A stretch of 64,000 bases of DNA, taken from NCBI RefSeq assembly GCF_000280495.2, contig NZ_CP018016.1, positions 3,968,001 to 4,032,000 on the forward strand, in the 5' to 3' direction. The notes under the pieces were generated by a model. It did no database searches, was not told the DNA's origin, and saw nothing but the letters and a program-made list of their open reading frames with translations. Position numbers and translations under genes: made by a program. Positions within the stretch are counted from its first letter, which is position 1; every line of letters starts with the position of its first letter. This stretch comes from Kosakonia radicincitans DSM 16656. Lineage in GTDB: Bacteria; Pseudomonadota; Gammaproteobacteria; Enterobacterales; Enterobacteriaceae. Shown piece by piece: positions 29,543-39,374 of the stretch.

Positions 29543-30127
29543 ATGAACTACCAGACAACAGCCTTCCCACTCTACTCCCCACTCTACATTCTGTTAGGTG
29601 TATTTTGCCTGGCACTGGCTTTTTTCGGCCTCTCCGCACCCTTTTTGTATGGTCTGCTGATGGGTCTCGTGTTTCCGGTGCTGGTTTCGATGCGACTGCA
29701 CACGCTCAGCCAACATGGCCAGGCCACGCTGCTCAGCGAAATATCTAACTGGAAAGTTTACATGCAAGGCATTCCGCTGGAAGAGCAACGCGCTTCGCTT
29801 AAAAACCCCTGTTTTCATACGCCAGAACGTCTTCAGCAATTCTACTGGCGGGGCTTTATTGCCCGGCTCATTTTGCAGTTAATGACCTTAGGACTGTTGA
29901 TACAGCAGACGCGGGAAATTGAGTGGACGAGCTATGCAGGGATCGCAGCAGTAGCGGCATTTATACTTCTGCTGCTGCCGATCTACCATACACTGACAAC
30001 AATGCGCGATATGCGCGCCGGTGCATGGGCATTGCAACATGTTGAAGCGGCTGACGGCTATCAGGCTTTTTTCCAGCAGAAAATGCGCGTGCGTACTGCG
30101 TTGGATGTACTGCTTTCGTTACGCTAA
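29543..30127 (+). CDS. Uncharacterised four-helix membrane protein
   Basis: I do not recognise this 194-aa protein. It begins MNYQTTAFPLYSPLYILLGV. Two hydrophobic hairpins are predicted: helices at about 11-30 and 33-50, then 104-121 and 128-148. They are separated by a hydrophilic region (51-103) and followed by a 45-residue cytoplasm-like tail rich in charged residues (MRDMRAGAW, QKMRVRTAL). GGGGATGAC lies at a normal distance before the ATG. It lies alone between the tRNA terminator and ubiF, which is convergent. E. coli K-12 has no gene here, to my knowledge. Base composition looks like its neighbours, so recent transfer is not evident. No function is assigned. Confidence 0.75.
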   Translation: MNYQTTAFPLYSPLYILLGVFCLALAFFGLSAPFLYGLLMGLVFPVLVSMRLHTLSQHGQATLLSEISNWKVYMQGIPLEEQRASLKNPCFHTPERLQQFYWRGFIARLILQLMTLGLLIQQTREIEWTSYAGIAAVAAFILLLLPIYHTLTTMRDMRAGAWALQHVEAADGYQAFFQQKMRVRTALDVLLSLR

Positions 30128-30139
30128 TGCGAATCAAAG

Positions 30140-30164
30140 GCCGCGAACACTGGATACTCGCGGC
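30140..30164. terminator. Hairpin between the unknown gene and ubiF
   Basis: A perfect 7-bp inverted repeat GCCGCGA/TCGCGGC with an 11-base spacer lies between the two convergent stops. There is no T run on either strand, so it is a weak terminator candidate at best. Confidence 0.4.
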
Positions 30165-30177
30165 ACAAAGTTAACAT

Positions 30178-31350
30178 CTATAGTCCTAAAGCATATTTCA
30201 GCGCCTGACGTTTCAGCACTCCGGCACGCTCCGCCGCCATCAGACCAATATTACGCAACAACCTGACCGGGCCAAGGTTGTTGCTGAACCCGGCATAGAA
30301 CAGATCCATACCGCTTTGCATAATAAAGTTATCCGCCATTCGACGCGTCTGATAGCGTTTTAAAATCGCGTGACTGGCCCAGGCTTCGCCGTGCGTACGT
30401 GCCCCGGTAAGCACTTCCAGCAAGGCATCAACATCACGATAGCCCAGATTGACGCCCTGCCCGGCCAGCGGATGAATGGTATGTGCCGCATCGCCCACCA
30501 GCGCAAGGCCCGGGCGAACATATTGCAACGCATGACGGCGCGCCAGCGGGAATGCCGCCGCCGCAACCGGCTTCACGCGCCCCAGTCGCGGAGGAAAGTT
30601 GCGAACGATCTCCTGCTCCAGCTGCGCCATAGTCAGCGTCTGTAACTGGCGAATACGCGCAGGCGTGTCATACCATACCAACGAGGCCCAGTTGCCAAAC
30701 AGCGGTAAAAAGGCGTGCGGCCCATCGGGAGTAAAATGTTGCCAGGTGCTCTCGCCTGCCTCAGCTTCGCACTCAACGGTAATCAACATACAGGATTGCT
30801 GATACTGCCAGGCGTGAATGCCAATTCCGGCCGCCTGCCGAACGCGGGAGTTAGCGCCATCCGCGCCAACCACCAGCTTCGCCGTTAACGACTCGCCCTC
30901 CTCGAAGGTCAGTTGGTGATGATCACCATCCGTATGTAATCCGCTGAGTGCCGCGGGCACACGTAACGTGACCTGCGGATGCGCCTCAAGCGCGTCCCAC
31001 AGCGCACGTTGCAGGACATTGTTTTCAACCATATAACCGAGCAGCGGCAATTTCAGCTCGCGGGCGTCAAATATCACATGGGCGTTTTCCCACTCCCAGG
31101 TTTCCAGCTGGCGATACGGGTGGCAGCGCATCGCCTGCACACGTTCCCAGACACCCAACCCGCGCAGCAACGCCACCGATGCGGCGCTAATTGCCGAAAT
31201 ACGCACATCCGGCTGCGCCGTCGCATCAAACGTGGGCGGCGCATGCTGCTCAATTACCGTAACGGTAAATCCATGTTGCGCCAGCCCCAGCGCCAGCGCT
31301 CCGCCGACCATGCCACCGCCAACGACGGCGACTTCAGTGTGATGTGTCAT
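30178..31350 (-). CDS. ubiF: UbiF, 3-demethoxyubiquinol 3-hydroxylase
   Basis: UbiF is an FAD monooxygenase of aerobic ubiquinone synthesis that hydroxylates C6 of 2-octaprenyl-3-methyl-6-methoxy-1,4-benzoquinol. The 390-aa protein has the dinucleotide-binding motif VVGGGMVGGALALGLAQ (residues 9-25). It also has the middle GADGANSRVRQ (DG motif) and LVGDAAHTIHPLAGQGVNLG (second FAD motif), like other UbiH/UbiF/VisC proteins. It is monocistronic here and divergent from miaB. Confidence 0.96.
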   Translation of the reverse strand: MTHHTEVAVVGGGMVGGALALGLAQHGFTVTVIEQHAPPTFDATAQPDVRISAISAASVALLRGLGVWERVQAMRCHPYRQLETWEWENAHVIFDARELKLPLLGYMVENNVLQRALWDALEAHPQVTLRVPAALSGLHTDGDHHQLTFEEGESLTAKLVVGADGANSRVRQAAGIGIHAWQYQQSCMLITVECEAEAGESTWQHFTPDGPHAFLPLFGNWASLVWYDTPARIRQLQTLTMAQLEQEIVRNFPPRLGRVKPVAAAAFPLARRHALQYVRPGLALVGDAAHTIHPLAGQGVNLGYRDVDALLEVLTGARTHGEAWASHAILKRYQTRRMADNFIMQSGMDLFYAGFSNNLGPVRLLRNIGLMAAERAGVLKRQALKYALGL

Positions 31351-31474
31351 GGCTAATTTTCCTTAAACGAGAATCCCTTAAGTTTACCGGATTTTTTCTC
31401 CCTTGCGTCTGACATCCGTCATACTGGTCAGCACGCGACCAAAGCATTACAATACGCGGCCTGCAATCCTGGCT

Positions 31475-31498
31475 TATACCCGTCATACTCGGGGTATA
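31475..31498 (+). promoter_or_regulatory. Hairpin in the miaB leader
   Basis: TATACCCG pairs with CGGGGTATA (one bulge), enclosing TCATACT, and ends about 24 bases before the miaB start codon. The TATACCCGTCATACT half is a motif I remember from several enterobacterial intergenic regions. Its function is unknown. Confidence 0.45.
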
Positions 31499-31521
31499 TG
31501 AACTTAAGCAAGAGCAAGTCG

Positions 31522-32946
31522 ATGACTAAAAAACTCCACATAAAAACCTGGGGCTGTCAGATGAACGAATACGATTCATCGAAGATGGCCGATCTGCTGG
31601 ATGCCACACACGGCTATCAACTGACCGAAGTGGCGGAAGAGGCGGATGTGCTGCTGCTCAATACCTGCTCGATCCGCGAAAAGGCTCAGGAAAAAGTTTT
31701 CCATCAGCTGGGTCGCTGGAGGCTGCTGAAAGAGAAAAACCCCGATCTGATTATCGGTGTTGGCGGCTGCGTAGCTTCTCAGGAGGGCGATCACATTCGC
31801 CAGCGCGCCCACTACGTTGACATTATTTTCGGGCCGCAAACTCTGCATCGCCTGCCGGAGATGATCAACTCCGTGCGCGGCAACCGTAGCCCGGTCGTCG
31901 ATATCAGCTTCCCGGAAATTGAAAAATTCGATCGTCTGCCGGAGCCGCGTGCCGAAGGTCCGACCGCCTTTGTCTCTATCATGGAAGGCTGCAACAAATA
32001 CTGCACTTACTGCGTGGTGCCTTACACCCGTGGTGAAGAGGTGAGCCGCCCATCTGACGACATCCTGTTTGAAATCGCTCAACTGGCGGCGCAGGGCGTG
32101 CGTGAAGTGAACCTGCTCGGTCAGAACGTTAACGCCTGGCGCGGTGAGAACTTCGACGGTAGCGCCGGTACCTTTGCGGAACTGCTGCGTCTGGTCGCCG
32201 CGATCGACGGTATTGACCGCATCCGTTTCACCACCAGCCACCCGATTGAATTCACCGACGATATCATTGATGTCTACCGTGATACGCCAGAGCTGGTGAG
32301 CTTCCTGCATCTGCCGGTGCAGAGCGGCTCCGACCGTGTGCTGAACATGATGGGTCGTACGCACACTGCGCTGGAATATAAAGCAATTATTCGCAAGCTG
32401 CGTGAGGCGCGCCCGGATATCCAGATAAGCTCCGACTTTATCGTTGGCTTCCCTGGCGAAACCACCGACGATTTCGAAAAGACGATGAAGCTTATCGCCG
32501 ATGTCAATTTCGACATGAGCTACAGCTTTATCTTCTCTGCACGTCCGGGGACACCGGCCGCCGATATGGTGGACGATGTACCGGAGGAGGAGAAAAAACA
32601 GCGCCTCTATATTCTGCAGGAGCGCATTAACCAGCAGGCGATGGCCTGGAGCCGGCGTATGCTCGGCACTACCCAGCGCATTCTGGTAGAGGGCACTTCA
32701 CGCAAGAACATCATGGAACTGTCCGGTCGTACCGAAAATAACCGCGTGGTGAACTTTGAAGGCTCGCCAGAGATGATCGGCAAATTCGTCGATGTGGAAA
32801 TCGTTGATGTCTATCCAAACTCCCTGCGCGGCGTACTGGTCCGTACCGAAGACGAAATGGGTCTGCGCGTCGTGGAATCCCCGGAATCGGTAATCGCCCG
32901 TACGCGTAAAGAGAACGACCTCGGCGTTGGCACGTACCAGCCGTAA
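31522..32946 (+). CDS. miaB: MiaB, tRNA-2-methylthio-N6-dimethylallyladenosine synthase
   Basis: MiaB is a radical-SAM methylthiotransferase that adds the 2-methylthio group to i6A37 of tRNAs reading UNN codons. The start at ATG 31522 ([18 protein letters not shown]) gives 474 aa; an in-frame ATG 24 bases upstream is less likely because it lies in the hairpin. The N-terminal UPF0004 domain uses Cys in TWGCQMN, NTCSIRE and VGGCVAS for one cluster. The radical-[11 protein letters not shown] motif is near 157, and a TRAM domain is at the C-terminus. Confidence 0.97.
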   Translation: MTKKLHIKTWGCQMNEYDSSKMADLLDATHGYQLTEVAEEADVLLLNTCSIREKAQEKVFHQLGRWRLLKEKNPDLIIGVGGCVASQEGDHIRQRAHYVDIIFGPQTLHRLPEMINSVRGNRSPVVDISFPEIEKFDRLPEPRAEGPTAFVSIMEGCNKYCTYCVVPYTRGEEVSRPSDDILFEIAQLAAQGVREVNLLGQNVNAWRGENFDGSAGTFAELLRLVAAIDGIDRIRFTTSHPIEFTDDIIDVYRDTPELVSFLHLPVQSGSDRVLNMMGRTHTALEYKAIIRKLREARPDIQISSDFIVGFPGETTDDFEKTMKLIADVNFDMSYSFIFSARPGTPAADMVDDVPEEEKKQRLYILQERINQQAMAWSRRMLGTTQRILVEGTSRKNIMELSGRTENNRVVNFEGSPEMIGKFVDVEIVDVYPNSLRGVLVRTEDEMGLRVVESPESVIARTRKENDLGVGTYQP

Positions 32947-32953
32947 TGCCACT

Positions 32954-32984
32954 GGCCTGCCATTTCTGGCAGGCCTTGCTTTTC
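32954..32984 (+). terminator. Intrinsic terminator after miaB
   Basis: A perfect 8-bp stem GGCCTGCC/GGCAGGCC with loop ATTTCT is followed by TTGCTTTT, eight bases after the miaB stop. In E. coli miaB is followed by the ybeZYX-lnt genes, so this may be partial. Confidence 0.75.
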
Positions 32985-33087
32985 CCCTGCCTGCCCCAAC
33001 ATCATGCGCTAAGCTTGCGACTTCTTAATATGCCGTGAATAATTCCCTGATGGGCAGAGCCCGCGACACACTGAAAAGAGGAACAGT

Positions 33088-34134
33088 TTGAACATAGATA
33101 CGCGTGAAATTACCCTTGAGCCAGCGGACAACACACGCCTGCTAAGTCTGTGCGGCCCGTTTGACGACAACATCAAACAACTGGAGCGGCGACTGGGCAT
33201 AGAAATCAACCGTCGCGATAATCACTTCAAACTCACCGGACGCGAAATCTGCGTCAACGCTGCGGCCGACATTCTGCGCACGCTGTATGTCGATACTGCG
33301 CCAATGCGCGGCCAGACGCAGGACATCGAACCGGAACAAATTCATCTGGCGATCAAAGAAGCCCGCGTGCTGGAACAAAGCGCCGAGAGCGTGCCGGAAT
33401 ACGGCAAAGCTATCCATATCAAAACCAAGCGTGGTGTGATTAAACCGCGTACGCCAAACCAGGCGCAATACGTCGCCAATATTCTCGATCACGACATCAC
33501 CTTCGGCGTAGGCCCGGCCGGTACGGGGAAAACCTACCTTGCGGTTGCGGCGGCGGTGGATGCGCTGGAGCGCCAGGAAGTGCGCCGTATTCTGCTGACG
33601 CGTCCGGCGGTTGAGGCAGGGGAAAAACTGGGCTTCCTGCCAGGCGATCTCAGCCAGAAAGTGGATCCATACCTGCGCCCGCTGTATGACGCGCTGTTTG
33701 AAATGATCGGTTTCGAACGCGTGGAGAAACTGATTGAGCGCAACGTCATTGAAGTCGCCCCGCTGGCCTACATGCGCGGGCGGACATTAAACGACGCCTT
33801 CATTATTCTTGATGAAAGCCAGAATACCACCATCGAGCAGATGAAGATGTTCCTGACGCGTATCGGCTTTAACTCGAAAGCGGTGATCACCGGCGACATT
33901 ACGCAAATCGACCTGCCGCGCAATACCAAATCCGGTCTGCGTCATGCGATTGAAGTGCTGGCGAATGTCGATGAAATTAGCTTTAACTTCTTCCACAGCG
34001 AAGACGTGGTCCGCCATCCGGTTGTTGCCCGCATCGTTATCGCCTATGAGGCCTGGGAAGAAGCCGAACAGAAACGTAAAGCAGAACTGGCTGCCGAACG
34101 TAAGCGCGAAGCGCAGGAGCAGGAACAGAAATGA
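33088..34134 (+). CDS. ybeZ: YbeZ (PhoL), PhoH-family ATPase
   Basis: This 348-aa PhoH-like NTPase is linked in E. coli to YbeY and ribosome/RNA metabolism. The start is TTG at 33088, preceded by AAGAGGAA, reading [12 protein letters not shown] as in E. coli. The first 90 residues resemble a KH-like fold (NFKLTGRE-type [15 protein letters not shown]). The ATPase core has Walker [12 protein letters not shown] (near 146) and Walker [11 protein letters not shown] (near 246). The C-terminus is a charged coiled tail ([20 protein letters not shown]). It overlaps ybeY by four bases (ATGA). Confidence 0.95.
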   Translation: MNIDTREITLEPADNTRLLSLCGPFDDNIKQLERRLGIEINRRDNHFKLTGREICVNAAADILRTLYVDTAPMRGQTQDIEPEQIHLAIKEARVLEQSAESVPEYGKAIHIKTKRGVIKPRTPNQAQYVANILDHDITFGVGPAGTGKTYLAVAAAVDALERQEVRRILLTRPAVEAGEKLGFLPGDLSQKVDPYLRPLYDALFEMIGFERVEKLIERNVIEVAPLAYMRGRTLNDAFIILDESQNTTIEQMKMFLTRIGFNSKAVITGDITQIDLPRNTKSGLRHAIEVLANVDEISFNFFHSEDVVRHPVVARIVIAYEAWEEAEQKRKAELAAERKREAQEQEQK

Positions 34135-34598
34135 GTCAGGTGATCCTCGATTTACAGTTGGCGTGTGAAGATAACAGCGGCCTGCCGGAAGAAGCGCAGT
34201 TTCAGAAGTGGCTGGACGCGGTTATCCCGCAGTTTCAGGAAGAAGCGGAAGTCACCATTCGCCTGGTCGACAGCGCGGAAAGCCACGAACTGAATCTGAC
34301 TTATCGCGGGAAAGATAAGCCGACCAATGTGCTGTCATTCCCTTTTGAAGCGCCGCCCGGCATCGAAATGCCGCTGCTCGGCGATCTGATTATCTGCCGC
34401 CAGGTGGTGGAACAGGAAGCGCAGGAGCAAGGTAAACCGCTGGATGCGCACTGGGCGCACATGGTTGTGCACGGTAGTTTACACCTGCTCGGTTACGACC
34501 ATATTGCAGACGATGAAGCGGAAGAAATGGAAGGGATCGAGACAGAGATAATGCTTGCTCTGGGCTATGAGGATCCGTACATTTCCGAGAAAGAGTAA
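34131..34598 (+). CDS. ybeY: YbeY, endoribonuclease for 16S rRNA maturation and ribosome quality control
   Basis: YbeY is a zinc-dependent single-strand endoribonuclease needed for the 3' end of 16S rRNA and for late 70S quality control. The 155-aa protein has the UPF0054 metal motif [11 protein letters not shown] (about residues 114-124) and the conserved [15 protein letters not shown]. Its start overlaps the ybeZ stop, implying coupling; the two proteins interact in E. coli. Confidence 0.97.
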   Translation: MSQVILDLQLACEDNSGLPEEAQFQKWLDAVIPQFQEEAEVTIRLVDSAESHELNLTYRGKDKPTNVLSFPFEAPPGIEMPLLGDLIICRQVVEQEAQEQGKPLDAHWAHMVVHGSLHLLGYDHIADDEAEEMEGIETEIMLALGYEDPYISEKE

Positions 34599-34694
34599 CC
34601 GGAAAGCCTGCGCATCCACTCTTAACTGCCGTCCGGCGCTGAGTTTACGCGTGACGAGCGACAAATTAACCAACATGAGAACCCACACGACGCC

Positions 34695-35573
34695 ATGAGC
34701 GACGATAACTCACACAGTAGCGACACAACCAACAGCAAGAAGGGATTCTTCTCCCTTTTACTGAGTCAGCTTTTCCACGGCGAACCAAAAAACCGTGACG
34801 AATTACTGGCTCTGATCCGAGACTCCGGGCAGAACGAGCTTATCGACAACGATACGCGCGACATGCTTGAAGGGGTGATGGATATCGCGGACCAGCGCGT
34901 GCGCGACATCATGATCCCCCGTTCACAAATGATCACCCTGAAACGCAACCAGACGCTGGACGAATGCCTCGATGTCATTATCGAGTCTGCCCACTCGCGC
35001 TTCCCGGTGATCAGCGAAGACAAAGATCATATCGAAGGGATTCTGATGGCCAAGGATTTGCTGCCTTTTATGCGCAGCGATGCCGAAGCCTTCAGCATGG
35101 AAAAGGTGTTACGCCCGGCAGTGGTGGTACCGGAAAGTAAGCGTGTGGATCGCATGCTGAAAGAGTTCCGTTCCCAGCGCTACCATATGGCTATCGTGAT
35201 TGATGAGTTTGGTGGTGTTTCCGGTCTGGTGACGATTGAAGACATTCTGGAGCTGATCGTCGGCGAAATTGAAGATGAGTACGACGAAGAAGAGGATATC
35301 GACTTCCGCCAGCTCAGCCGTCATACCTGGACAGTGCGCGCACTGGCGCCGATTGAAGACTTCAACGAGACCTTTGGCACCCACTTCAGCGATGAAGAAG
35401 TGGACACCATCGGCGGGCTGGTGATGCAGGCGTTTGGTCATCTCCCGGCGCGCGGAGAAGCGATTGACATTGATGGTTACCAATTCAAAGTCGCTATGGC
35501 CGACAGCCGACGTATTATTCAGGTCCATGTCAGAATGCCGGATGATTCGCCGCAACCGAAACTGGATGAGTAA
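34695..35573 (+). CDS. corC: CorC/YbeX, CBS-domain protein linked to Mg2+/Co2+ efflux and ribosome metabolism
   Basis: This 292-aa protein has two CBS domains (about residues 70-190; [20 protein letters not shown] and [20 protein letters not shown]) and a C-terminal CorC/HlyC domain (about 205-285). An N-terminal membrane domain is absent, as in E. coli YbeX. It was first described as a helper of CorA-mediated divalent-ion efflux; more recent work ties YbeX to ribosome metabolism. The gap of 96 bases after ybeY has no clear terminator, and lnt follows after 5 bases. Confidence 0.94.
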   Translation: MSDDNSHSSDTTNSKKGFFSLLLSQLFHGEPKNRDELLALIRDSGQNELIDNDTRDMLEGVMDIADQRVRDIMIPRSQMITLKRNQTLDECLDVIIESAHSRFPVISEDKDHIEGILMAKDLLPFMRSDAEAFSMEKVLRPAVVVPESKRVDRMLKEFRSQRYHMAIVIDEFGGVSGLVTIEDILELIVGEIEDEYDEEEDIDFRQLSRHTWTVRALAPIEDFNETFGTHFSDEEVDTIGGLVMQAFGHLPARGEAIDIDGYQFKVAMADSRRIIQVHVRMPDDSPQPKLDE

Positions 35574-35578
35574 TGTAA

Positions 35579-37117
35579 ATGGTATTTGCCTCACTGTTTG
35601 AGCGCCAGCGCGTGCGTCTGCTGCTGGCGCTGTTATTCGGAGCCAGCGGAACGCTGGCTTTTTCTCCTTATGACTTCTGGCCTGCAGCTCTTATCTCTCT
35701 GATGGGCCTGCAAGGATTAACCCTCAATCGTCGACCTCTACAGTCCGCCTGGATTGGTTATTTCTGGGGGCTGGGGCTGTTTGGTAGCGGCGTGCACTGG
35801 GTTTACGTCAGTATTGCGCAGTTCGGCGGTATGCCTGGCCCGGTCAACGTTTTCCTGGTGGTTCTGCTGGCCGCCTATTTGTCGTTGTATACCGGTCTGT
35901 TCGCCGGGATTTTGTCACGCCTTTGGCCGCAAACCAGCTGGCTGCGCGTGGCTGTCGCCGCCCCCGTGGTATGGCAAATTACCGAATTTTTGCGCGGCTG
36001 GGTGCTGACCGGGTTCCCGTGGCTGCAGTTCGGCTACAGCCAGATCGACGGCCCGCTGAAAGGGCTGGCGCCACTGATGGGCGTCGAAGCCATCAACTTC
36101 CTGCTGATGGTAGTTAGCGGCTTACTGGTGCTGGCGCTGGTGAACAAAAGCTGGCGTCCGTTAGTGATTGCGGTGCTGCTGTTCGCCCTGCCGTTCCCGC
36201 TACGCTATATCCAGTGGTATCAGTTGCTGCCACAGCGCACCACGCAGGTTTCGCTGGTACAGGGCAATATTCCCCAGGCGCTGAAGTGGGACGAAAAGCA
36301 GTTGTTCAACACGCTGAAAATCTACAGCGACGCCACTGAGCAGGTGATGGGGAAATCGCAACTGATCATCTGGCCGGAGTCCGCCATTCCGGATCTGGAA
36401 ATTAATCAACAGCGCTTTTTAACCGCCATGGATGATCTGCTGCGGGCGCATGACAGTACGCTTATCACCGGTATTGTCGATGCGCGGCTGAATCAACAAA
36501 ACCGTTACGATACCTACAACACCATTATCACGCTGGGTAAAGACAGCGCCTACAGCTACAGTTCATCCGATCGCTATAACAAGAACCATCTGGTACCGTT
36601 TGGCGAATTCGTACCGCTGGAGTCGATTCTGCGCCCGCTGGCGCCGTTCTTCGATCTGCCGATGTCCTCATTCAGCCGCGGATCGTATGTACAACCGCCG
36701 CTGACGGCGCACGGTCTGAAGCTGACGGCAGCTATCTGCTACGAGATCATTCTTGGCGAGCAGGTGCGTGATAACTTCCGCCCGGATACCGATTTCCTGC
36801 TGACCATCTCTAACGATGCGTGGTTCGGCAAGTCTATCGGCCCGTGGCAGCACTTCCAGATGGCGCGTATGCGCGCGCTGGAGTTGGCGCGTCCTCTGCT
36901 GCGCAGTACCAACAATGGCATCACCGCAGTGATCGGCCCACAGGGCGAGATTCAGGCGATGATCCCGCAGTTTACCCGCGAGGTGCTCACCACCAGCGTC
37001 ACGCCGACATCCGGTTTGACACCATACGCACGCGCAGGTAACTGGCCGGTGTGGATCCTCTCCGCCCTCTTCGGCTTTGCCGCCGTGGTGATGAGCCTGC
37101 GCCAGCGCCGCCGTTAA
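35579..37117 (+). CDS. lnt: Lnt, apolipoprotein N-acyltransferase
   Basis: Lnt adds the third acyl chain to the N-terminal Cys of lipoproteins in the inner membrane. The 512-aa protein has six N-terminal membrane helices (to about 215), a periplasmic nitrilase-like domain (about 225-480) and a last helix. The catalytic triad is seen as Glu in [10 protein letters not shown] (267), Lys in [12 protein letters not shown] (335) and Cys in AAICYEII (387). It is last in the ybeZ-ybeY-corC-lnt operon; among its lipoprotein substrates LptE and RlpA are encoded nearby. Confidence 0.97.
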   Translation: MVFASLFERQRVRLLLALLFGASGTLAFSPYDFWPAALISLMGLQGLTLNRRPLQSAWIGYFWGLGLFGSGVHWVYVSIAQFGGMPGPVNVFLVVLLAAYLSLYTGLFAGILSRLWPQTSWLRVAVAAPVVWQITEFLRGWVLTGFPWLQFGYSQIDGPLKGLAPLMGVEAINFLLMVVSGLLVLALVNKSWRPLVIAVLLFALPFPLRYIQWYQLLPQRTTQVSLVQGNIPQALKWDEKQLFNTLKIYSDATEQVMGKSQLIIWPESAIPDLEINQQRFLTAMDDLLRAHDSTLITGIVDARLNQQNRYDTYNTIITLGKDSAYSYSSSDRYNKNHLVPFGEFVPLESILRPLAPFFDLPMSSFSRGSYVQPPLTAHGLKLTAAICYEIILGEQVRDNFRPDTDFLLTISNDAWFGKSIGPWQHFQMARMRALELARPLLRSTNNGITAVIGPQGEIQAMIPQFTREVLTTSVTPTSGLTPYARAGNWPVWILSALFGFAAVVMSLRQRRR

Positions 37118-37130
37118 TCCGCTCTTTTAA

Positions 37131-37212
37131 GCGCCGAAAGGCGCTTCGCTTATCCGGCCGACAATTCACACACCGTAGGCCGGATAAGGCATAGCCGCCA
37201 TCCGGCAACGCT
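37131..37212. repeat. REP-like palindromic element after lnt
   Basis: An 11-bp inverted pair CTTATCCGGCC (37149-37159) and GGCCGGATAAG (37178-37188) is followed by GCCGCCATCCGGC. This is the look of enterobacterial REP/BIME units. A separate GCGCC-GAAA-GGCGC hairpin (37131-37144) precedes it. No T run follows either, so they may limit 3' decay rather than terminate. Confidence 0.75.
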
Positions 37213-37489
37213 TCCTAAAGGCCCCCCATCTTCGCAGCCATCCAGTCGTTTCTGGCATGCCATTTGCTTATACATATCAGGCAGCTATGAAATCCGCTTA
37301 TGTGCAACAGAGTCGCACCGGCAGGGAACATTAGCGGCACCAGTTTGGTGCAATGGAAGATTTTTGCCTTTAAACGGTGCGGCGCGCCTCGCAAAAATAA
37401 ACAATACCGCAGCAAAATCTTTACATTAAGCCAGACTAAATGTAACAAACACACACGACACTGCACGAAAATGTCGCAGTCTATAAAAA
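37213..37489. other. lnt-gltI intergenic region
   Basis: This is the left and central part of the 432-base gap before gltI, downstream of the REP-like element. It is AT-rich towards gltI and should carry the gltI promoter, which I could not place with confidence. A minus-strand frame here has no ribosome site and overlaps gltI, so I do not call it. Confidence 0.4.
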
Positions 37490-37505
37490 ACACAACATAC
37501 ACAAC
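37490..37505 (+). promoter_or_regulatory. C/A-rich GcvB target in the gltI leader
   Basis: The leader reads ACACAACATACACAAC about 45-60 bases before the gltI ATG. In Salmonella the sRNA GcvB binds such a C/A-rich element in the gltI leader, where it acts as a translational enhancer. The site is inferred from sequence and position. Confidence 0.65.
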
Positions 37506-37549
37506 GGGTATCAATGCGTCTCTGGCGCTGACGATAAAGGAGTCTGGAT

Positions 37550-38473
37550 ATGCAATTACGTAAACTGGCCGCCGCGATGCTGGTGATGGGAATGTCCGCC
37601 GGTCTGGTTCATGCTGAAGATGCAAAACCTGCCGATGCGGCTGCTCAGCAGCAAACGACGCTGGATAAAATTGCCAAAAACGGCGTTATCGTCGTGGGTC
37701 ACCGTGAATCTTCCGTACCGTTCTCCTATTACGACAACGAACAGAAAGTGGTCGGCTACTCGCAGGATTACTCCAACGCTATCGTTGAAGCGGTGAAGAA
37801 AAAACTGAATAAGCCGGATCTGGCCGTTAAGCTGATCCCTATTACTTCGCAGAACCGTATTCCGCTGCTGCAAAACGGTACTTTCGACTTTGAGTGCGGT
37901 TCCACCACCAACAACCTTGAACGTCAAAAACAAGCGGCCTTCTCCGACACCATTTTCGTGGTCGGTACGCGTCTGCTGACCAAAAAAGGCGGCCCGATTA
38001 AAGATTTCGCAGATCTGAAAGGCAAAGCGGTTGTCGTGACCTCGGGTACCACGTCCGAAATTCTGCTCAACAAACTGAATGATGAGAAGAAAATGGATAT
38101 GCGCATCATCAGCGCTAAAGACCACGGCGACTCCTTCCGTACGCTGGAAAGCGGCCGTGCAGTAGCCTTTATGATGGATGATGCTCTGCTGGCGGGTGAA
38201 CGTGCGAAAGCGAAGAAACCCGACAACTGGGAAATCGTTGGTACGCCGCAGTCCCACGAAGCGTACGGCTGCATGCTGCGTAAAAACGATCCAGAGTTTA
38301 AAAAGCTGATGGATGACACCATTGCTCAGTTGCAAACCTCCGGCGCGGCAGAGAAGTCCTACGAGAAATGGTTTAAAAGCCCGATTCCGCCAAAAAACAT
38401 GAACATGAACTTTACGCTGTCTGATGACATGAAAGCGCTGTTCAAAGCACCGAATGATAAAGCTCTTAACTAA
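37550..38473 (+). CDS. gltI: GltI, periplasmic glutamate/aspartate-binding protein
   Basis: GltI is the substrate receptor of the GltIJKL ABC importer for L-glutamate and L-aspartate. The 307-aa protein has a signal peptide cut after GLVHA (residue 22). It then has the SBP family 3 fold: VIVVGHRESSVPFSYYD, CGSTTNNLERQK and VTSGTTSEILL. It is five residues longer than E. coli GltI near the mature N-terminus (DAAAQQQTT). It is followed by the SroC sRNA segment and gltJKL. Confidence 0.97.
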   Translation: MQLRKLAAAMLVMGMSAGLVHAEDAKPADAAAQQQTTLDKIAKNGVIVVGHRESSVPFSYYDNEQKVVGYSQDYSNAIVEAVKKKLNKPDLAVKLIPITSQNRIPLLQNGTFDFECGSTTNNLERQKQAAFSDTIFVVGTRLLTKKGGPIKDFADLKGKAVVVTSGTTSEILLNKLNDEKKMDMRIISAKDHGDSFRTLESGRAVAFMMDDALLAGERAKAKKPDNWEIVGTPQSHEAYGCMLRKNDPEFKKLMDDTIAQLQTSGAAEKSYEKWFKSPIPPKNMNMNFTLSDDMKALFKAPNDKALN

Positions 38474-38618
38474 TTAAAACCATTAGGGGCGGGTTTACCT
38501 GCCCTCTCGATTGTCGAAGTAGCACGGACAGACTATACGTTGAATGGTCGTTCCCCACTCAACGCGAAAACTCGCTCTTCATACAATCTTCGAGGGTAGC
38601 GCTGCTACCCTTTTTTTT
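38466..38618 (+). ncRNA. sroC: SroC, sRNA processed from the gltI-gltJ intergenic region
   Basis: The 158-base gltI-gltJ gap ends in an intrinsic terminator and starts with ATTAAAACCATTAGGGGCGGG, as in SroC. In Salmonella SroC (about 150 nt) is cut from the gltIJKL mRNA by RNase E and acts as a sponge for GcvB, relieving GcvB control. The 5' end is approximate because it is made by processing near the gltI stop. The call rests on position, length and the terminator. Confidence 0.72.
38594..38618 (+). terminator. Intrinsic terminator of SroC / internal to gltIJKL
   Basis: A perfect 7-bp stem GGGTAGC/GCTACCC with loop GCT is followed by eight T residues. It lies 14 bases before gltJ, so readthrough is needed to express gltJKL. 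Confidence 0.92.
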
Positions 38619-38631
38619 CCGGAGTAGATTT

Positions 38632-39372
38632 ATGTCCATAGACTGGAACTGGGGAATATTCCTGCAACAAGCCCCGTTCGGCAACACCACCTACCTTGGC
38701 TGGCTATGGAGTGGTTTTCAGGTCACTATCGCGCTTTCCATCGCGGCCTGGATTATCGCTTTTCTTGTCGGTTCACTGTTTGGCATCCTGCGAACAGTCC
38801 CTAACCGTTTCCTGTCCGGCATTGGCACCTGCTATGTCGAACTGTTCCGTAACGTTCCGCTGATCGTGCAGTTCTTTGCATGGTATCTGGTGGTACCGGA
38901 ACTGCTGCCGGAAAATATCGGCATGTGGTTCAAACAGGAGCTCGATCCGAACATCCAATTTTTCATCTCTTCAATGGTTTGTCTGGGGCTGTTCACCGCC
39001 GCTCGCGTATGCGAACAGGTACGGGCGGCGATCCAGTCGCTGCCGCGCGGTCAAAAGAACGCCGGGCTGGCAATGGGGCTGACGCTGCCGCAAACCTATC
39101 GTTATGTGCTGCTGCCGAATGCGTATCGCGTGATTGTGCCGCCAATGACCTCCGAAATGATGAACCTGGTGAAAAACTCCGCTATCGCCTCCACCATCGG
39201 TCTGGTCGATATGGCGGCGCAGGCAGGGAAACTGCTGGATTACTCCGCGCACGCGTGGGAATCCTTTACTGCTATCACCGTAGCCTATGTCCTGATTAAC
39301 GCGGTCATTATGCTGGTGATGACGCTGGTAGAACGCAAAATTCGCCTGCCGGGCAATATGGGAGGCAAATAA
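38632..39372 (+). CDS. gltJ: GltJ, glutamate/aspartate ABC permease
   Basis: This 246-aa inner-membrane permease of the polar amino-acid (HisMQ) type has about five helices. The EAA-type loop reads [25 protein letters not shown] and contacts the ATPase GltL. It begins after the SroC terminator with a CCGGAGTAG ribosome site. It pairs with GltK two bases downstream. Confidence 0.97.
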   Translation: MSIDWNWGIFLQQAPFGNTTYLGWLWSGFQVTIALSIAAWIIAFLVGSLFGILRTVPNRFLSGIGTCYVELFRNVPLIVQFFAWYLVVPELLPENIGMWFKQELDPNIQFFISSMVCLGLFTAARVCEQVRAAIQSLPRGQKNAGLAMGLTLPQTYRYVLLPNAYRVIVPPMTSEMMNLVKNSAIASTIGLVDMAAQAGKLLDYSAHAWESFTAITVAYVLINAVIMLVMTLVERKIRLPGNMGGK

Positions 39373-39374
39373 AC

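Noticed and set aside
37215..37625. A 136-codon minus-strand frame in the lnt-gltI gap
   Set aside because: It overlaps the gltI leader and signal-peptide region, has no ribosome site and no recognisable domain.
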